Assembly: GCF_031181555.1 (NCBI RefSeq)
Contig: NZ_JAPSKQ010000024.1
Span: forward strand, 1 to 51,977
Direction of reading: 5' to 3'
Length of the DNA stretch: 51,977 bases
Origin: Streptomyces sp.
GTDB taxonomy: Bacteria > Actinomycetota > Actinomycetes > Streptomycetales > Streptomycetaceae
Each line of letters opens with the position of its first letter. The first letter of the stretch is position 1. Positions 33,205 through 41,379 of this stretch are shown here, piece after piece. The position numbers and the translations under genes are program-made. The notes beneath the pieces were generated by a model, which was not told where the DNA came from, made no database searches, and saw only the letters and a list, made by a program, of their open reading frames with translations.

Positions 33205-34737
33205 ATGGCTCATCTGCGTTCCAGACGCCGGCTCGCCCTCGCCGTGCCCGTCGTGCTGTCCCTGACCGCCTCGCTCGGCTTCCTGCCGGCGGCGGCCTCG
33301 GCGGCCCCGCAGACGGCGCCGGCGGCCGAGCGGGCGACGGACGCGCCCACCCTGGCGTATGTCGTCAACACCAAGGTGGACCGCCGCACGATCGCGTCGG
33401 TGGAGAAGGCGATCGCCGCGGCCGGCGGAACCGTCGTGGTCACGTACGACAGGATCGGCGTGATCGTCGTGCACTCGGCGAACCCGGACTTCGGCAAGGA
33501 GATGCGCGAGGTGCGCGGCGTCCAGTCCGCCGGCGCCACCCGCACCGCGCCGCTGACCCGCGCCGGCACGACGGACGAGGGCGCCGCCGACTACGTGACG
33601 GCCGCCGAGGCCGCGCGGACGAAGGCCGCCTCCGCCGGGACCCCCGGCAGCGAGCCGCTCGAGGCCGACCAGTGGGACCTGCGGGCGATCGGCGCCGACA
33701 GGGCCGCGAAGATCAACCCGGGCAGCAGCAAGGTGACCGTCGCCGTGATCGACACCGGCGTCGACGACACCCACCCGGACCTCGCCCCGAACTTCTCCGC
33801 GTCCCAGTCGGCGAACTGCGTGGGCGGCAAGGCCGACACGAGCGAGGGCGCCTGGCGTCCGTACACCGCCGACGACTACCACGGCACGCACGTCGCCGGT
33901 GAGATCGCCGCGGCCCGCAACGGCATCGGTGTCGCGGGCGTCGCCCCCGGCGTCAAGGTCTCCGGCATCAAGGTGAGCGACCCGGACAACGGCCTCTTCT
34001 ACCCGGAGAACGTCGTCTGCGCCTTCGTGTTCGCCGCCGACCACGGCGTCGAGATCACGAACAACAGCTACTACGTGGACCCGTGGCTGTACAACTGCAT
34101 GGACGACCCCGACCAGAAGGCGATCGTCGACGCGGTCAACCGCGCCCAGCTGTACGCCCAGCGCAAGGGCACCCTGCACCTGGCCTCGGCCGGCAACTCC
34201 AACCACGACCTGGCCTCCGACGCGATCGTCGACGACTCCAGCCCGGACGACTCCACGCCGGTGACGCGGACCATCGACCCGAGCGAGTGCCTCGACGTGC
34301 CGACCCAGCTGCCGGGCATCGTCACGGTCAGCGCGACGGGCGTCCACAACCTCAAGTCGTACTACTCCACGTACGGCAAGGGCGTCGTCGACGTCGCGGC
34401 GCCGGGCGGCGACCGCCGCTACCAGCTGCCGGACACGCCGTCGAAGGACGGGCGCATCCTGTCCACCATGCCGAACGGCGCGTACGCCTTCCTGCAGGGC
34501 ACCTCGATGGCCTCGCCGCACGCCGCCGGTGTGGCCGCGCTGCTGAAGTCCAAGCACCCGTGGGCGTCCCCGGCCCAGTTGCAGGCGCTGCTGAAGGCGC
34601 AGGCGGACAACCCGGGCTGCCCGGAGTCCTACGACCAGGACGGTGACGGCACGCAGGACGCGACGTGCGAGGGCGGCAGCCGGGTCAACGGCTTCTACGG
34701 CTTCGGCATCGTCAACGCGCTGCGCGCCGTCAAGTGA
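33205..34737 (+). CDS. secreted S8 (subtilisin-like) serine protease, first of a tandem pair
   Basis: 510 residues. The signal peptide runs to about residue 33 (hydrophobic AVPVVLSLTASLGFLPAAAS). An I9-like propeptide (about 48-120) has YVVNTKVDRRTIASVEKAI and GVIVVHSANPDF. The catalytic domain holds Asp183 (AVIDTGVDDTHPD), His226 (YHGTHVAGE), oxyanion Asn331 (SAGNSNHD) and Ser434 (GTSMASPH), a complete triad. Near the C terminus a DQDGDG loop (D477, D479, D481) between two cysteines looks like a calcium site. ATG at 33205 follows GGAGA. A close paralogue follows 60 bases on. Confidence 0.94.
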   Translation: MAHLRSRRRLALAVPVVLSLTASLGFLPAAASAAPQTAPAAERATDAPTLAYVVNTKVDRRTIASVEKAIAAAGGTVVVTYDRIGVIVVHSANPDFGKEMREVRGVQSAGATRTAPLTRAGTTDEGAADYVTAAEAARTKAASAGTPGSEPLEADQWDLRAIGADRAAKINPGSSKVTVAVIDTGVDDTHPDLAPNFSASQSANCVGGKADTSEGAWRPYTADDYHGTHVAGEIAAARNGIGVAGVAPGVKVSGIKVSDPDNGLFYPENVVCAFVFAADHGVEITNNSYYVDPWLYNCMDDPDQKAIVDAVNRAQLYAQRKGTLHLASAGNSNHDLASDAIVDDSSPDDSTPVTRTIDPSECLDVPTQLPGIVTVSATGVHNLKSYYSTYGKGVVDVAAPGGDRRYQLPDTPSKDGRILSTMPNGAYAFLQGTSMASPHAAGVAALLKSKHPWASPAQLQALLKAQADNPGCPESYDQDGDGTQDATCEGGSRVNGFYGFGIVNALRAVK

Positions 34738-34797
34738 GCCCCGGAGCACCGCGCTTCGGCCCCGTCCGCCCGCATTCGTGAACGAACTGGAGACCCC

Positions 34798-36324
34798 ATG
34801 ACTGCGTCTCACCCGCGTCACCGCCGCGCGCTCGTGATCCCGGCCGGGATGGCCGTGGCCACGGCGCTCGCGTTCCTGCCGAACACCGCGGCCACGGCCG
34901 CGCCGGCCGCCGACGAGGCGGCCGTGACCTCCGCCGAGGCGACCCCGCTCAGCTACGTCGTCAACGTCCGTGGCGGTCACGGCACGTCGGCGCACGTGAA
35001 GAAGGCGATCGGCAGGGCCGGCGGCACCATCGTGACGTCGTACGACAAGATCGGCGTCATCGTCGTCCACTCCTCGAACCCCGACTTCGCGAAGACCGTC
35101 CGGAAGGTGCGCGGGGTGCAGTCGGCCGGCGCCACCCGCACCGCGCCGCTGCCGTCGGCGGCCACGGCCGACATGGGCACCCCGAAGGTGCTCAGCGCGG
35201 CGGAGGTCGCCGAGGCCGAGGCCGCCGAGGGGCAGGACCCGCTCCAGCCGCTGCAGTGGGACCTGCCCGCCATCAAGGCGGACCGGGCGCACGAGAAGTC
35301 GCTGGGCAGCCCGGAGGTCACCGTCGCCGTCATCGACACCGGCGTCGACGACACCCACCCCGACATCGCGCCCAACTTCGACCGGGCCGCGTCGGTCAAC
35401 TGCGTGTCGGGCAAGCCGGACACGAGCGAGGGCGCCTGGCGGCCCGGCCCGTCGGAGAGCGCGCACGGCACGCATGTCGCCGGTGAGATCGCCGCCGCCA
35501 AGAACGGCGTCGGCATGACCGGTGTGGCGCCCGGCGTGAAGGTCTCGGGCATCAAGGTGTCCAACCCGGACGGCTTCTTCTACACGGAGGCCGTGGTGTG
35601 CGGCTTCGTGTGGGCGGCCGAGCACGGGGTCGACGTCACCAACAACAGCTATTACACCGACCCCTGGTACTTCAACTGCACGAACGACCCGGACCAGAAG
35701 GCGCTCGTCGAGGCCGTCACCCGGGCCTCGCGGTACGCGGAGCGCAAGGGCGCGGTCAACGTGGCCGCGGCCGGCAACGAGAACTACGACCTCGCGGCCG
35801 ACGAGATCACCGACCCGGTCTCCCCGAACGACTCCACCCCGTCGGACCGGGTCGTCGACCCGTCCGAGTGCTACGACATACCGACCCAGCTGCCGGGTGT
35901 CGTGACGGTCGCGGCGACCGGCGCGAAGGGGCTGAAGTCGTCCTTCTCCAACTACGGCCGGGGTGTCGTCGACATCGCCGCGCCCGGCGGCGACTCGACG
36001 GCGTACCAGAAGCCGGAGGCCCCCGCCACCAGCGGCCTGATCCTGGGCACGCTGCCCGGCGGCAAGTGGGGCTACATGGCGGGTACGTCGATGGCGTCCC
36101 CGCACGTCGCGGGCGTCGCCGCGCTGATCAAGTCGACGCACCCGCACGCCTCGCCGGCGCTGGTGAAGGCCCTGCTGTACGCGCAGGCCGACGCCACCGC
36201 GTGCGCGGACCCGTACGACATCAACGGCGACGGCAAGGCCGACGCGGTGTGCGAGGGCCCGAAGAACCGCAACGGTTTCTACGGCTGGGGCATGACCGAC
36301 GCGCTGGACGCGGTGACGCGGTGA
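34798..36324 (+). CDS. secreted S8 (subtilisin-like) serine protease, second of a tandem pair
   Basis: 508 residues, colinear with the upstream protease throughout, so the pair arose by duplication. The signal peptide ends near residue 35 (ALAFLPNTAATAA). The propeptide shares YVVN, SYDKIGVIVVHSSNPDF and VRGVQSAGATRTAPL with its twin. The triad is Asp180, His223 and Ser431, with Asn327 in AAAGNENYD. The C-terminal calcium-like loop is DINGDGKAD between cysteines. ATG at 34798 follows CTGGAGACC. The stop codon lies inside an eight-base tandem repeat. Confidence 0.94.
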   Translation: MTASHPRHRRALVIPAGMAVATALAFLPNTAATAAPAADEAAVTSAEATPLSYVVNVRGGHGTSAHVKKAIGRAGGTIVTSYDKIGVIVVHSSNPDFAKTVRKVRGVQSAGATRTAPLPSAATADMGTPKVLSAAEVAEAEAAEGQDPLQPLQWDLPAIKADRAHEKSLGSPEVTVAVIDTGVDDTHPDIAPNFDRAASVNCVSGKPDTSEGAWRPGPSESAHGTHVAGEIAAAKNGVGMTGVAPGVKVSGIKVSNPDGFFYTEAVVCGFVWAAEHGVDVTNNSYYTDPWYFNCTNDPDQKALVEAVTRASRYAERKGAVNVAAAGNENYDLAADEITDPVSPNDSTPSDRVVDPSECYDIPTQLPGVVTVAATGAKGLKSSFSNYGRGVVDIAAPGGDSTAYQKPEAPATSGLILGTLPGGKWGYMAGTSMASPHVAGVAALIKSTHPHASPALVKALLYAQADATACADPYDINGDGKADAVCEGPKNRNGFYGWGMTDALDAVTR

Positions 36325-36330
36325 CGCGGT
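36307..36330 (+). repeat. GACGCGGT tandem repeat, three copies, spanning the protease stop codon
   Basis: Three exact copies of an eight-base unit plus a partial fourth (GAC). The TGA at 36322-36324 is formed by the repeat itself, so gain or loss of a unit changes the last residues of the protein. Confidence 0.7.
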
Positions 36331-36353
36331 GACTCTCGGGCAGGGCCCGTGAG

Positions 36354-36389
36354 AGCGGTGGGCCGGGCGTCTCGCCCGGCCCTTCCGCT
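36354..36389 (+). terminator. Terminator after the protease pair
   Basis: GGGCCGGGCG pairs with CGCCCGGCCC around TCT, and AGCGG/CCGCT extends the stem outward after a small internal loop. Confidence 0.75.
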
Positions 36390-36450
36390 GTCCGGGCCCC
36401 GTGACCGGCCGCCCCTCCTGTTGATTCGGTCAATACCGCATAGTGCAGTC

Positions 36451-37836
36451 ATGACCGATATCGCTTCCGCCTGGTCCGCGCTGGGCGGCGATCCCGCCCT
36501 CCTCGCGCGCGTGTCGACCGTCGAACGGTCCGGTGTGCTTCGGGCGCGCCTCCCGGTACGGGAGGCGGCGCGCGCCTGTGTGGGCGTGTGCGCGCTGGCC
36601 GCCGCGGAACTGGCGGCGCGGCGGGCCGGACTCGCCGGCGCACCGGCGGTGCGGGTGGACGACGGGGCGGTGGCCACGGCGTTCGTCAGCGAGCGGCACC
36701 TGCGGGTCGGTGGGCGGGCGCCGGTCGCCTTCGCGCCGCTGTCGCGGTTCTGGCGTACGGCCGACGGGTGGGTGCGCACGCACGCCAACTACCCGCACCA
36801 CCGGGCCCGGTTGCTCACCGCGCTGGGCGTGCCGGACCATCCGGAGGCGGTGGCGGCGGCGCTCGCCGAGTGGTCGGCGCGGGAGGCCGAGGAGGCCGTG
36901 TACGCGGCCGGGGGCCTCACCGTCGCCCTGCGGACGCCCGGGGAGTGGGCGGCGCACGAACAGGGCGCGGCGGTGGGGAAACTCCCTCTGGTGGAGCGGG
37001 AGCGGCTGGATTCCGCCCGCACGCGGGTGTGCACGCGCGCGGGCCGGGATCCGCTGCTGCCCGCCGCCGGGCTGCGGGTGCTGGACCTCACCCGGGTCGT
37101 CGCGGGACCGGTCGCCACGCGCACGCTCGCCCTGCTCGGCGCGGACGTGCTGCGCGTGGACGCCCCGTGGCTGCCCGAACTCCCCGACCAGCACGCCGAC
37201 ACGGGCTTCGGGAAGCGGTCGGCGCGGCTGGACCTGGCGACCGGCCGGGACACCTTCGAGGAGTTGCTCGCGACGGCGGACGTGGTGGTCACCGGGTACC
37301 GTCCGGGCGCGCTGGACCGCTTCGGGCTGACCCCCGAGGCGCTGGCCGAGCGCCGGCCCGGCGTGGTGGTGGCCCAGCTGTCGGCGTGGGGTGCCCGCGG
37401 GCCGTGGGGCGACCGGCGCGGCTTCGACAGCCTGGTCCAGGTGGCCACGGGGATCGCGGCGACCGAGGGTTCGGCCGGGCGGCCGGGCGCGCTGCCGGCC
37501 CAGGCGCTCGACCACGGCACGGGGTACCTGCTGGCGGCGGGGGTGCTGCGGGCGCTCACCGAGCAGATGGACGAGGGCGGCAGCAGGGTCGTACGGGTGG
37601 CACTGGCGCGGACCGCGGGATGGCTGCTCGAAGGAGCCGCGGGCGTGCGCACGGGGATTGACGGGGCTTCGGACGGAGGGGTGTCCGAGGTGTCCGCCGA
37701 CGCCTGGCTCGCGCGGCGGGACAGCCCTCTGGGGACGCTGCGGTACGCGTCGTCCCCGGTGTCGTTCGCCGGCGGTCCGGACGACTGGGCACGGCCGCCC
37801 GGGCCGTGGGGAGCCGATCCGGCACGCTGGGAGTGA
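36451..37836 (+). CDS. CaiB/BaiF CoA-transferase (family III) protein
   Basis: 461 residues. The C-terminal half (about 200-450) has the class III CoA-transferase core: LRVLDLTRVVAGPVATRTLALLGADVLRVDAP, GKRSARLDL, ADVVVTGYRPGALDRFGL and AQLSAWGARGPWGDRRGFDSLVQ, with the usual GIAATEG region. The N-terminal 190 residues are a divergent half that resembles the C-terminal region of the same family, as in fused or circularly arranged members. The CoA donor and acid are unknown. CATAGT at 36439-36444 is six bases before the ATG, so the transcript may be leaderless. Confidence 0.88.
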   Translation: MTDIASAWSALGGDPALLARVSTVERSGVLRARLPVREAARACVGVCALAAAELAARRAGLAGAPAVRVDDGAVATAFVSERHLRVGGRAPVAFAPLSRFWRTADGWVRTHANYPHHRARLLTALGVPDHPEAVAAALAEWSAREAEEAVYAAGGLTVALRTPGEWAAHEQGAAVGKLPLVERERLDSARTRVCTRAGRDPLLPAAGLRVLDLTRVVAGPVATRTLALLGADVLRVDAPWLPELPDQHADTGFGKRSARLDLATGRDTFEELLATADVVVTGYRPGALDRFGLTPEALAERRPGVVVAQLSAWGARGPWGDRRGFDSLVQVATGIAATEGSAGRPGALPAQALDHGTGYLLAAGVLRALTEQMDEGGSRVVRVALARTAGWLLEGAAGVRTGIDGASDGGVSEVSADAWLARRDSPLGTLRYASSPVSFAGGPDDWARPPGPWGADPARWE

Positions 37837-37953
37837 CGAGCGGGCCGGTGCGACGGGCCGGACGGCGCGAAGCGGTCCGTCGGCACGGCATGCCGCACCG
37901 TCACTTCCACCCCGGACTTGCCCGGTTCTGTGAGCGCTTGTGAAGATCCTGGG

Positions 37954-38961
37954 GTGACTCTGACAAACCCCAGGTCCGGGGCGACCGGTGCGCACAGAGG
38001 CGCCAGGCGTCCCGGCGCCGGCCGGGCCGTCGCCGTGATCGTGCTGGTGGCACTGGCCGCGCTGATACCGCTCCTCGGCCCGTCCCCCGCGCTGCACGGC
38101 ACCGGGGAGGCCGACGCGCCCGGCACCGGCGGCATAGCCCTGCTGCGTACGGTGCTGTTCGCGGCGCTGTCCGTACCCGTCGGCGAGCTGTTCGTCAACC
38201 GGCTGGTCCGTTCCGTGCCCGGCGCTCCCGCGGCCGCGCCCCGCAGCTGGTCCGTCGCGGCGGGCGCCGTCGGCTTCGTGGCCGCCCTCGGGCTCGCCTC
38301 CGTGGTGGCCACCGGCAACCTGGTTCCCGACAGCCTGGCCGACATCGACGTCGGCGGCCTGTACGCGACCCGGGACGGCAAGCTCGCCCTCCTGGAGGTC
38401 AACGCGTTCCTCGCGGCGGCCCTGTGCGCCGCGTCCGCCCGTCCGGGCACCCAGGTCTGGCCGCTGGCCGCGGTGATCGCCGCGGAGGCCCTGCGCGCGC
38501 ATCCGACGACCGAGTACAGCCCGCTCGTCGGCTCCGGGCTGACGCTGGTGCACCTGATCTGCTCGTCGCTGTGGGTGGGCGGTCTGCTGCACGCGCTGCG
38601 CACCCTGCGGCTGTGGCGGGGAGCGGAGGCGGGCGGCGCGCTGCTGGGGCGCTACGCGCGCGTGGCGGCCGTCCTGCTCGTCGCCATCACCGCGACGGGG
38701 GTGTGCAGTTCGCTGCGCAGGATGCCGCCGGAGACGATCCTGGAGCAGCTGACGGACACGGCGTACGGGCGCGTCCTGCTCGCCAAGGTGGTCCTGATGG
38801 CCGGTGTCGCCGCCCTCGCCCTGTGGGCCCGCGTCCGGCTGGCCCGCGCGTCCGATCCGCTGACCGCCGCCACCCCCGCGCGGGCGGAGGTGTACCTACT
38901 GGGCGTGGTGGTCGCCGTGTCGGGCCTGCTGACCGCTCTGCCGGTACCGATCCGCTGGTGA
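37954..38961 (+). CDS. CopD-like copper-resistance domain membrane protein
   Basis: 335 residues with about eight membrane helices. The C-terminal CopD domain has LVHLICSSLWVGGLLHAL, the RYARVAAVLLVAITATGVCSSL helix, and YGRVLLAKVVLMAGVAALALWARVR. CopD proteins are linked to copper uptake across the inner membrane, usually with a CopC; no CopC is fused or adjacent here. GTG at 37954 is taken; GTG at 37930 is possible. A G-rich hairpin follows. Confidence 0.85.
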   Translation: MTLTNPRSGATGAHRGARRPGAGRAVAVIVLVALAALIPLLGPSPALHGTGEADAPGTGGIALLRTVLFAALSVPVGELFVNRLVRSVPGAPAAAPRSWSVAAGAVGFVAALGLASVVATGNLVPDSLADIDVGGLYATRDGKLALLEVNAFLAAALCAASARPGTQVWPLAAVIAAEALRAHPTTEYSPLVGSGLTLVHLICSSLWVGGLLHALRTLRLWRGAEAGGALLGRYARVAAVLLVAITATGVCSSLRRMPPETILEQLTDTAYGRVLLAKVVLMAGVAALALWARVRLARASDPLTAATPARAEVYLLGVVVAVSGLLTALPVPIRW

Positions 38962-38965
38962 GGGG

Positions 38966-38997
38966 GGGGGGCCGGGCCGGCCGGCCTCCGGCCCCCC
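38966..38997 (+). terminator. Terminator after the CopD-like gene
   Basis: GGGGGGCCGG pairs with CCGGCCCCCC over a 12-base loop. A run of ten G (38962-38971) starts the structure. Confidence 0.6.
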
Positions 38998-39071
38998 TTC
39001 CCGGACGGGCGGGCCGCGCGCGGCAACCTGACGGGCAGCACTGTCAGTCGTGGCCCGTATCCTCGTGAACC

Positions 39072-40055
39072 ATGCTCGAAGACCTCACGACCGCAGCGCC
39101 CTCCCCCACCGCGTGGCCGGCCGCGTACCCGCAGGGATACGCGGTCGTCGACGTGGAGACCACGGGGCTGGCCCGCGACGACCGCATCATCTCCGCGGCC
39201 GTCTACCGGCTGGACGCGCGCGGCGAGGTCGAGGACCACTGGTACACGGTGGTCAACCCGGAGCGGGATCCGGGCCCGGTGTGGATCCACGGCCTGACGA
39301 GCGAGGCGCTGGAGGGGGCGCCCCTCTTCCGGGACATCGCCGGGGAGTTCGCGACCCGGCTGGAGGGCCGGGTGCTCGTCGCGCACAACGCCGTCTTCGA
39401 CTGGCAGATGATCGCCCGGGAGTACGCCCGCGCCCGGAGCGAGGCGCCGGTCAAGCAGCGGCTGTGCACCATCGCCCTTTCGAAGGAGCTGGGGCTTCCG
39501 CTGCCCAACCACAAGCTGGAGTCGCTCGCCGCGCACTTCGGTGTCGTCCAGCGGCGGGCGCACCACGCGCTGGACGACGCGCGCGTGCTGGCGGAGGCGT
39601 TCCGGCCCAGCCTGCGGGCCGCGGCGGCGAGCGGTGTGCGGCTGCCGTTGCACGAGTGCCGGCCGCTGACGGAGTGGACGGACCGGCCCCGCACCGCGCA
39701 GCAGGCGGGGCCCGGCGGGTACCGGTCGGCCGGCTGGCGCCCGTCCCGCAAGAGGCCCGCCTGCCCCTACCCCAACCCGGGCCGATACGAACCGGGCAAA
39801 CGACTCAAACAGGGCATGCGGGTGGCCTTCTCCGGTGACACCTCCGTCGAACGGGAACTGCTGGAGGACCGCGCGACCGAGGCCGGGCTGCACATCGCCA
39901 CCAGCCTGTCCCGGCTCACCAGCCTCCTCGTCACCAACGACCCGGACTCGGGCACCTCCAAGGTGGTCAAGGCCCGGCAGTACGGCACGCCGATCGTCGA
40001 CGAGGCCGCGTTCGGCCAGCTGCTCGGGGACGTCGAACCCGCTTCGGACGGCTGA
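39072..40055 (+). CDS. DEDDh 3'-5' exonuclease with C-terminal BRCT domain
   Basis: 327 residues. The RNase T/DnaQ-like exonuclease (about 22-180) has DVETTG (Asp27, Glu29), HNAVFDWQMI (motif II Asp) and RRAHHALDDARVLA (motif III His and Asp), which is the DEDDh set. A basic, proline-rich linker leads to a BRCT domain (about 240-322; GMRVAFSGDTS, LEDRATEAGLHIATSLSRLTSLLV). The layout matches actinobacterial DNA polymerase III epsilon-like proteins used in repair. ATG at 39072 has TATCCT eight bases ahead. Confidence 0.92.
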   Translation: MLEDLTTAAPSPTAWPAAYPQGYAVVDVETTGLARDDRIISAAVYRLDARGEVEDHWYTVVNPERDPGPVWIHGLTSEALEGAPLFRDIAGEFATRLEGRVLVAHNAVFDWQMIAREYARARSEAPVKQRLCTIALSKELGLPLPNHKLESLAAHFGVVQRRAHHALDDARVLAEAFRPSLRAAAASGVRLPLHECRPLTEWTDRPRTAQQAGPGGYRSAGWRPSRKRPACPYPNPGRYEPGKRLKQGMRVAFSGDTSVERELLEDRATEAGLHIATSLSRLTSLLVTNDPDSGTSKVVKARQYGTPIVDEAAFGQLLGDVEPASDG

Positions 40056-40176
40056 CCGACGCGGAGACGGGGGATCCGGGCACACGGGAGGGCCGGACCG
40101 TACGGACGGGTGATTGCCGGGCGACTCGCCCGCCGCCCGCTCGCCCGCGCCGGGCCGACGGCTCACCCTGTGGCGC

Positions 40177-40410
40177 ATGGCGACATGTGAAGTCTGCGGC
40201 AACAGCTACGGAATGACCTTCGAGGTACACGCGCAGGGCGCGGTGCACGTCTTCGACTGCTTCTCCTGTGCGATCCACCGCATGGCCCCGATCTGCGAGC
40301 ACTGCCGGGTGCAGATCATCGGCCAGGGCGTCGAGGCCGACGGCCACTGGTACTGCGGCGCCCACTGCGCCCGCGCCGAGGGGAAGACGGGGATCGTCGA
40401 CCGGGTGTGA
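40177..40410 (+). CDS. small protein with eight-Cys zinc-finger-like motif
   Basis: 77 residues. Four paired cysteine knuckles are visible: CEVC (4-7), CFSC (about 28-31) with a nearby His, CEHC (about 40-43) and CGAHC (about 60-64). They should bind two zinc ions, LIM/TRASH-like. There is no signal peptide. Its stop overlaps a possible GTG start of the SURF1-like frame. The function is unknown; protein binding or metal handling is possible, given the copper-linked genes on both sides. Confidence 0.82.
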   Translation: MATCEVCGNSYGMTFEVHAQGAVHVFDCFSCAIHRMAPICEHCRVQIIGQGVEADGHWYCGAHCARAEGKTGIVDRV

Positions 40411-40432
40411 AGGACGCACCCGCCTCCATGGA

Positions 40433-40461
40433 CCCCACGACCGAGTTGTACGGTCGTGGGG
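40433..40461 (+). promoter_or_regulatory. perfect 11-bp hairpin/palindrome ending at the SURF1-like start codon
   Basis: CCCCACGACCG (40433-40443) and CGGTCGTGGGG (40451-40461) are exact complements around AGTTGTA. The last G is the first base of the preferred GTG start. TACGGT (40449-40454) inside it could be a -10 box for a leaderless message. Confidence 0.55.
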
Positions 40462-41258
40462 TGTACCGCTTCCTGTTGTCCCGCCAGTGGGTGATCCTCA
40501 CCCTCGTGGCGCTCGTGCTCATCCCGACGATGATCGAGCTGGGCTTCTGGCAGCTGCACCGCCACGAGCGCCGCGTCGCGCTGAACCGGGTGATCGCCGA
40601 CTCCCTGGCCGCGGAGCCGGTGCCGGCCGAGTCCCTGACCTCGCCCGGGGCGAAGGTCGACGACGACGACCGGTACCGCAGGGTGACGGCGAAGGGCCGC
40701 TTCGCCCCCGACGACGAGGTCGTCGTGCGCCGCCGCACCAACGCGGACGACAGGGTCGGCTACCACGTCCTGACCCCCTTCGTGCTCGACGACGGCAGGG
40801 TCCTCATGGTCAACCGGGGCTGGGTCCCCTCCGACGAGCGGAGCCAGAGCACGTTCCCGGAGATCCCCGCGCCGCCGGAGGGCGAGATCACCGTCACCGG
40901 GCGGCTGCTGCCGGACCAGACGACCGAGGACAGCGGCATCAAGAACCTCGAGGAGCTGCCCGACCGGCAGGTCATGCTGATCAACAGCGGGCAGGCGGCC
41001 GAGCGCCTCGGCAAGCAGGTCCTCGGCGGTTACATCGAGTTGACCGAGCCCGCGCCGGCCGGGGACACGCCCGAGCTGATCCCCGCCCCCGACCACGAGG
41101 GCATCGGCAACCACATGGCGTACGCCGTCCAGTGGTGGCTGTTCGCCGCGGGCGTCCCCGTCGGCTGGGTGATCCTGGTCCGCCGCGAGGCCCGGGAGCG
41201 CGCGGAGGCGGCCGCCGGGAAGGCCGGCGCCGAGGAGTCGGAACCGGCGGCGGTCTAG
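40461..41258 (+). CDS. SURF1 family protein (cytochrome oxidase assembly)
   Basis: 265 residues. SURF1 layout: an N-terminal membrane helix (WVILTLVALVLIPTMIELGFWQL) with the family GxWQLxR-like motif GFWQLHRHERR, a periplasmic domain with YRRVTAKGRF, GYHVLTPFVL and VLMVNRGWVP, and a C-terminal helix (YAVQWWLFAAGVPVGWVILV) preceded by HMAYAVQWW. SURF1 helps insert haem a3 in cytochrome c oxidase. GTG at 40461 is preferred because homologues start with the same YRFLLSRQW; the frame is open back to GTG 40407. Confidence 0.9.
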   Translation: MYRFLLSRQWVILTLVALVLIPTMIELGFWQLHRHERRVALNRVIADSLAAEPVPAESLTSPGAKVDDDDRYRRVTAKGRFAPDDEVVVRRRTNADDRVGYHVLTPFVLDDGRVLMVNRGWVPSDERSQSTFPEIPAPPEGEITVTGRLLPDQTTEDSGIKNLEELPDRQVMLINSGQAAERLGKQVLGGYIELTEPAPAGDTPELIPAPDHEGIGNHMAYAVQWWLFAAGVPVGWVILVRREARERAEAAAGKAGAEESEPAAV

Positions 41259-41279
41259 GACCCGCCCGGCGCGCGGACT

Positions 41280-41302
41280 CGCCGCCGGCCCGGTCGGCGG
41301 CG
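41280..41302 (+). terminator. weak hairpin after the SURF1-like gene
   Basis: CGCCGCCG (41280-41287) pairs with CGGCGGCG (41295-41302). The CGGTCGGCGGCGG unit then recurs nearby. There is no T-tract. Confidence 0.4.
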
Positions 41303-41379
41303 GCGCGGTCGGCGGCGGTTCCGCCACTCGCCCGCCTCCGCCCTGATTGCCGCGCCGCACGGCCGGGAACCCGCACACC

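Noticed and set aside
33121..36147. 1008-codon open frame on the minus strand
   Set aside because: Antisense shadow of the two proteases; Arg/Val/Asp-rich low-complexity translation without family motifs.
36421..36446. TTGATT...TAGTGC promoter ahead of the CoA-transferase gene
   Set aside because: The spacing is only 14 bases; a CATAGT -10 for a leaderless start is a better reading.
38962..38971. run of ten G as a possible phase-variable tract
   Set aside because: It lies after the CopD-like stop within a terminator stem, so it does not affect a reading frame.
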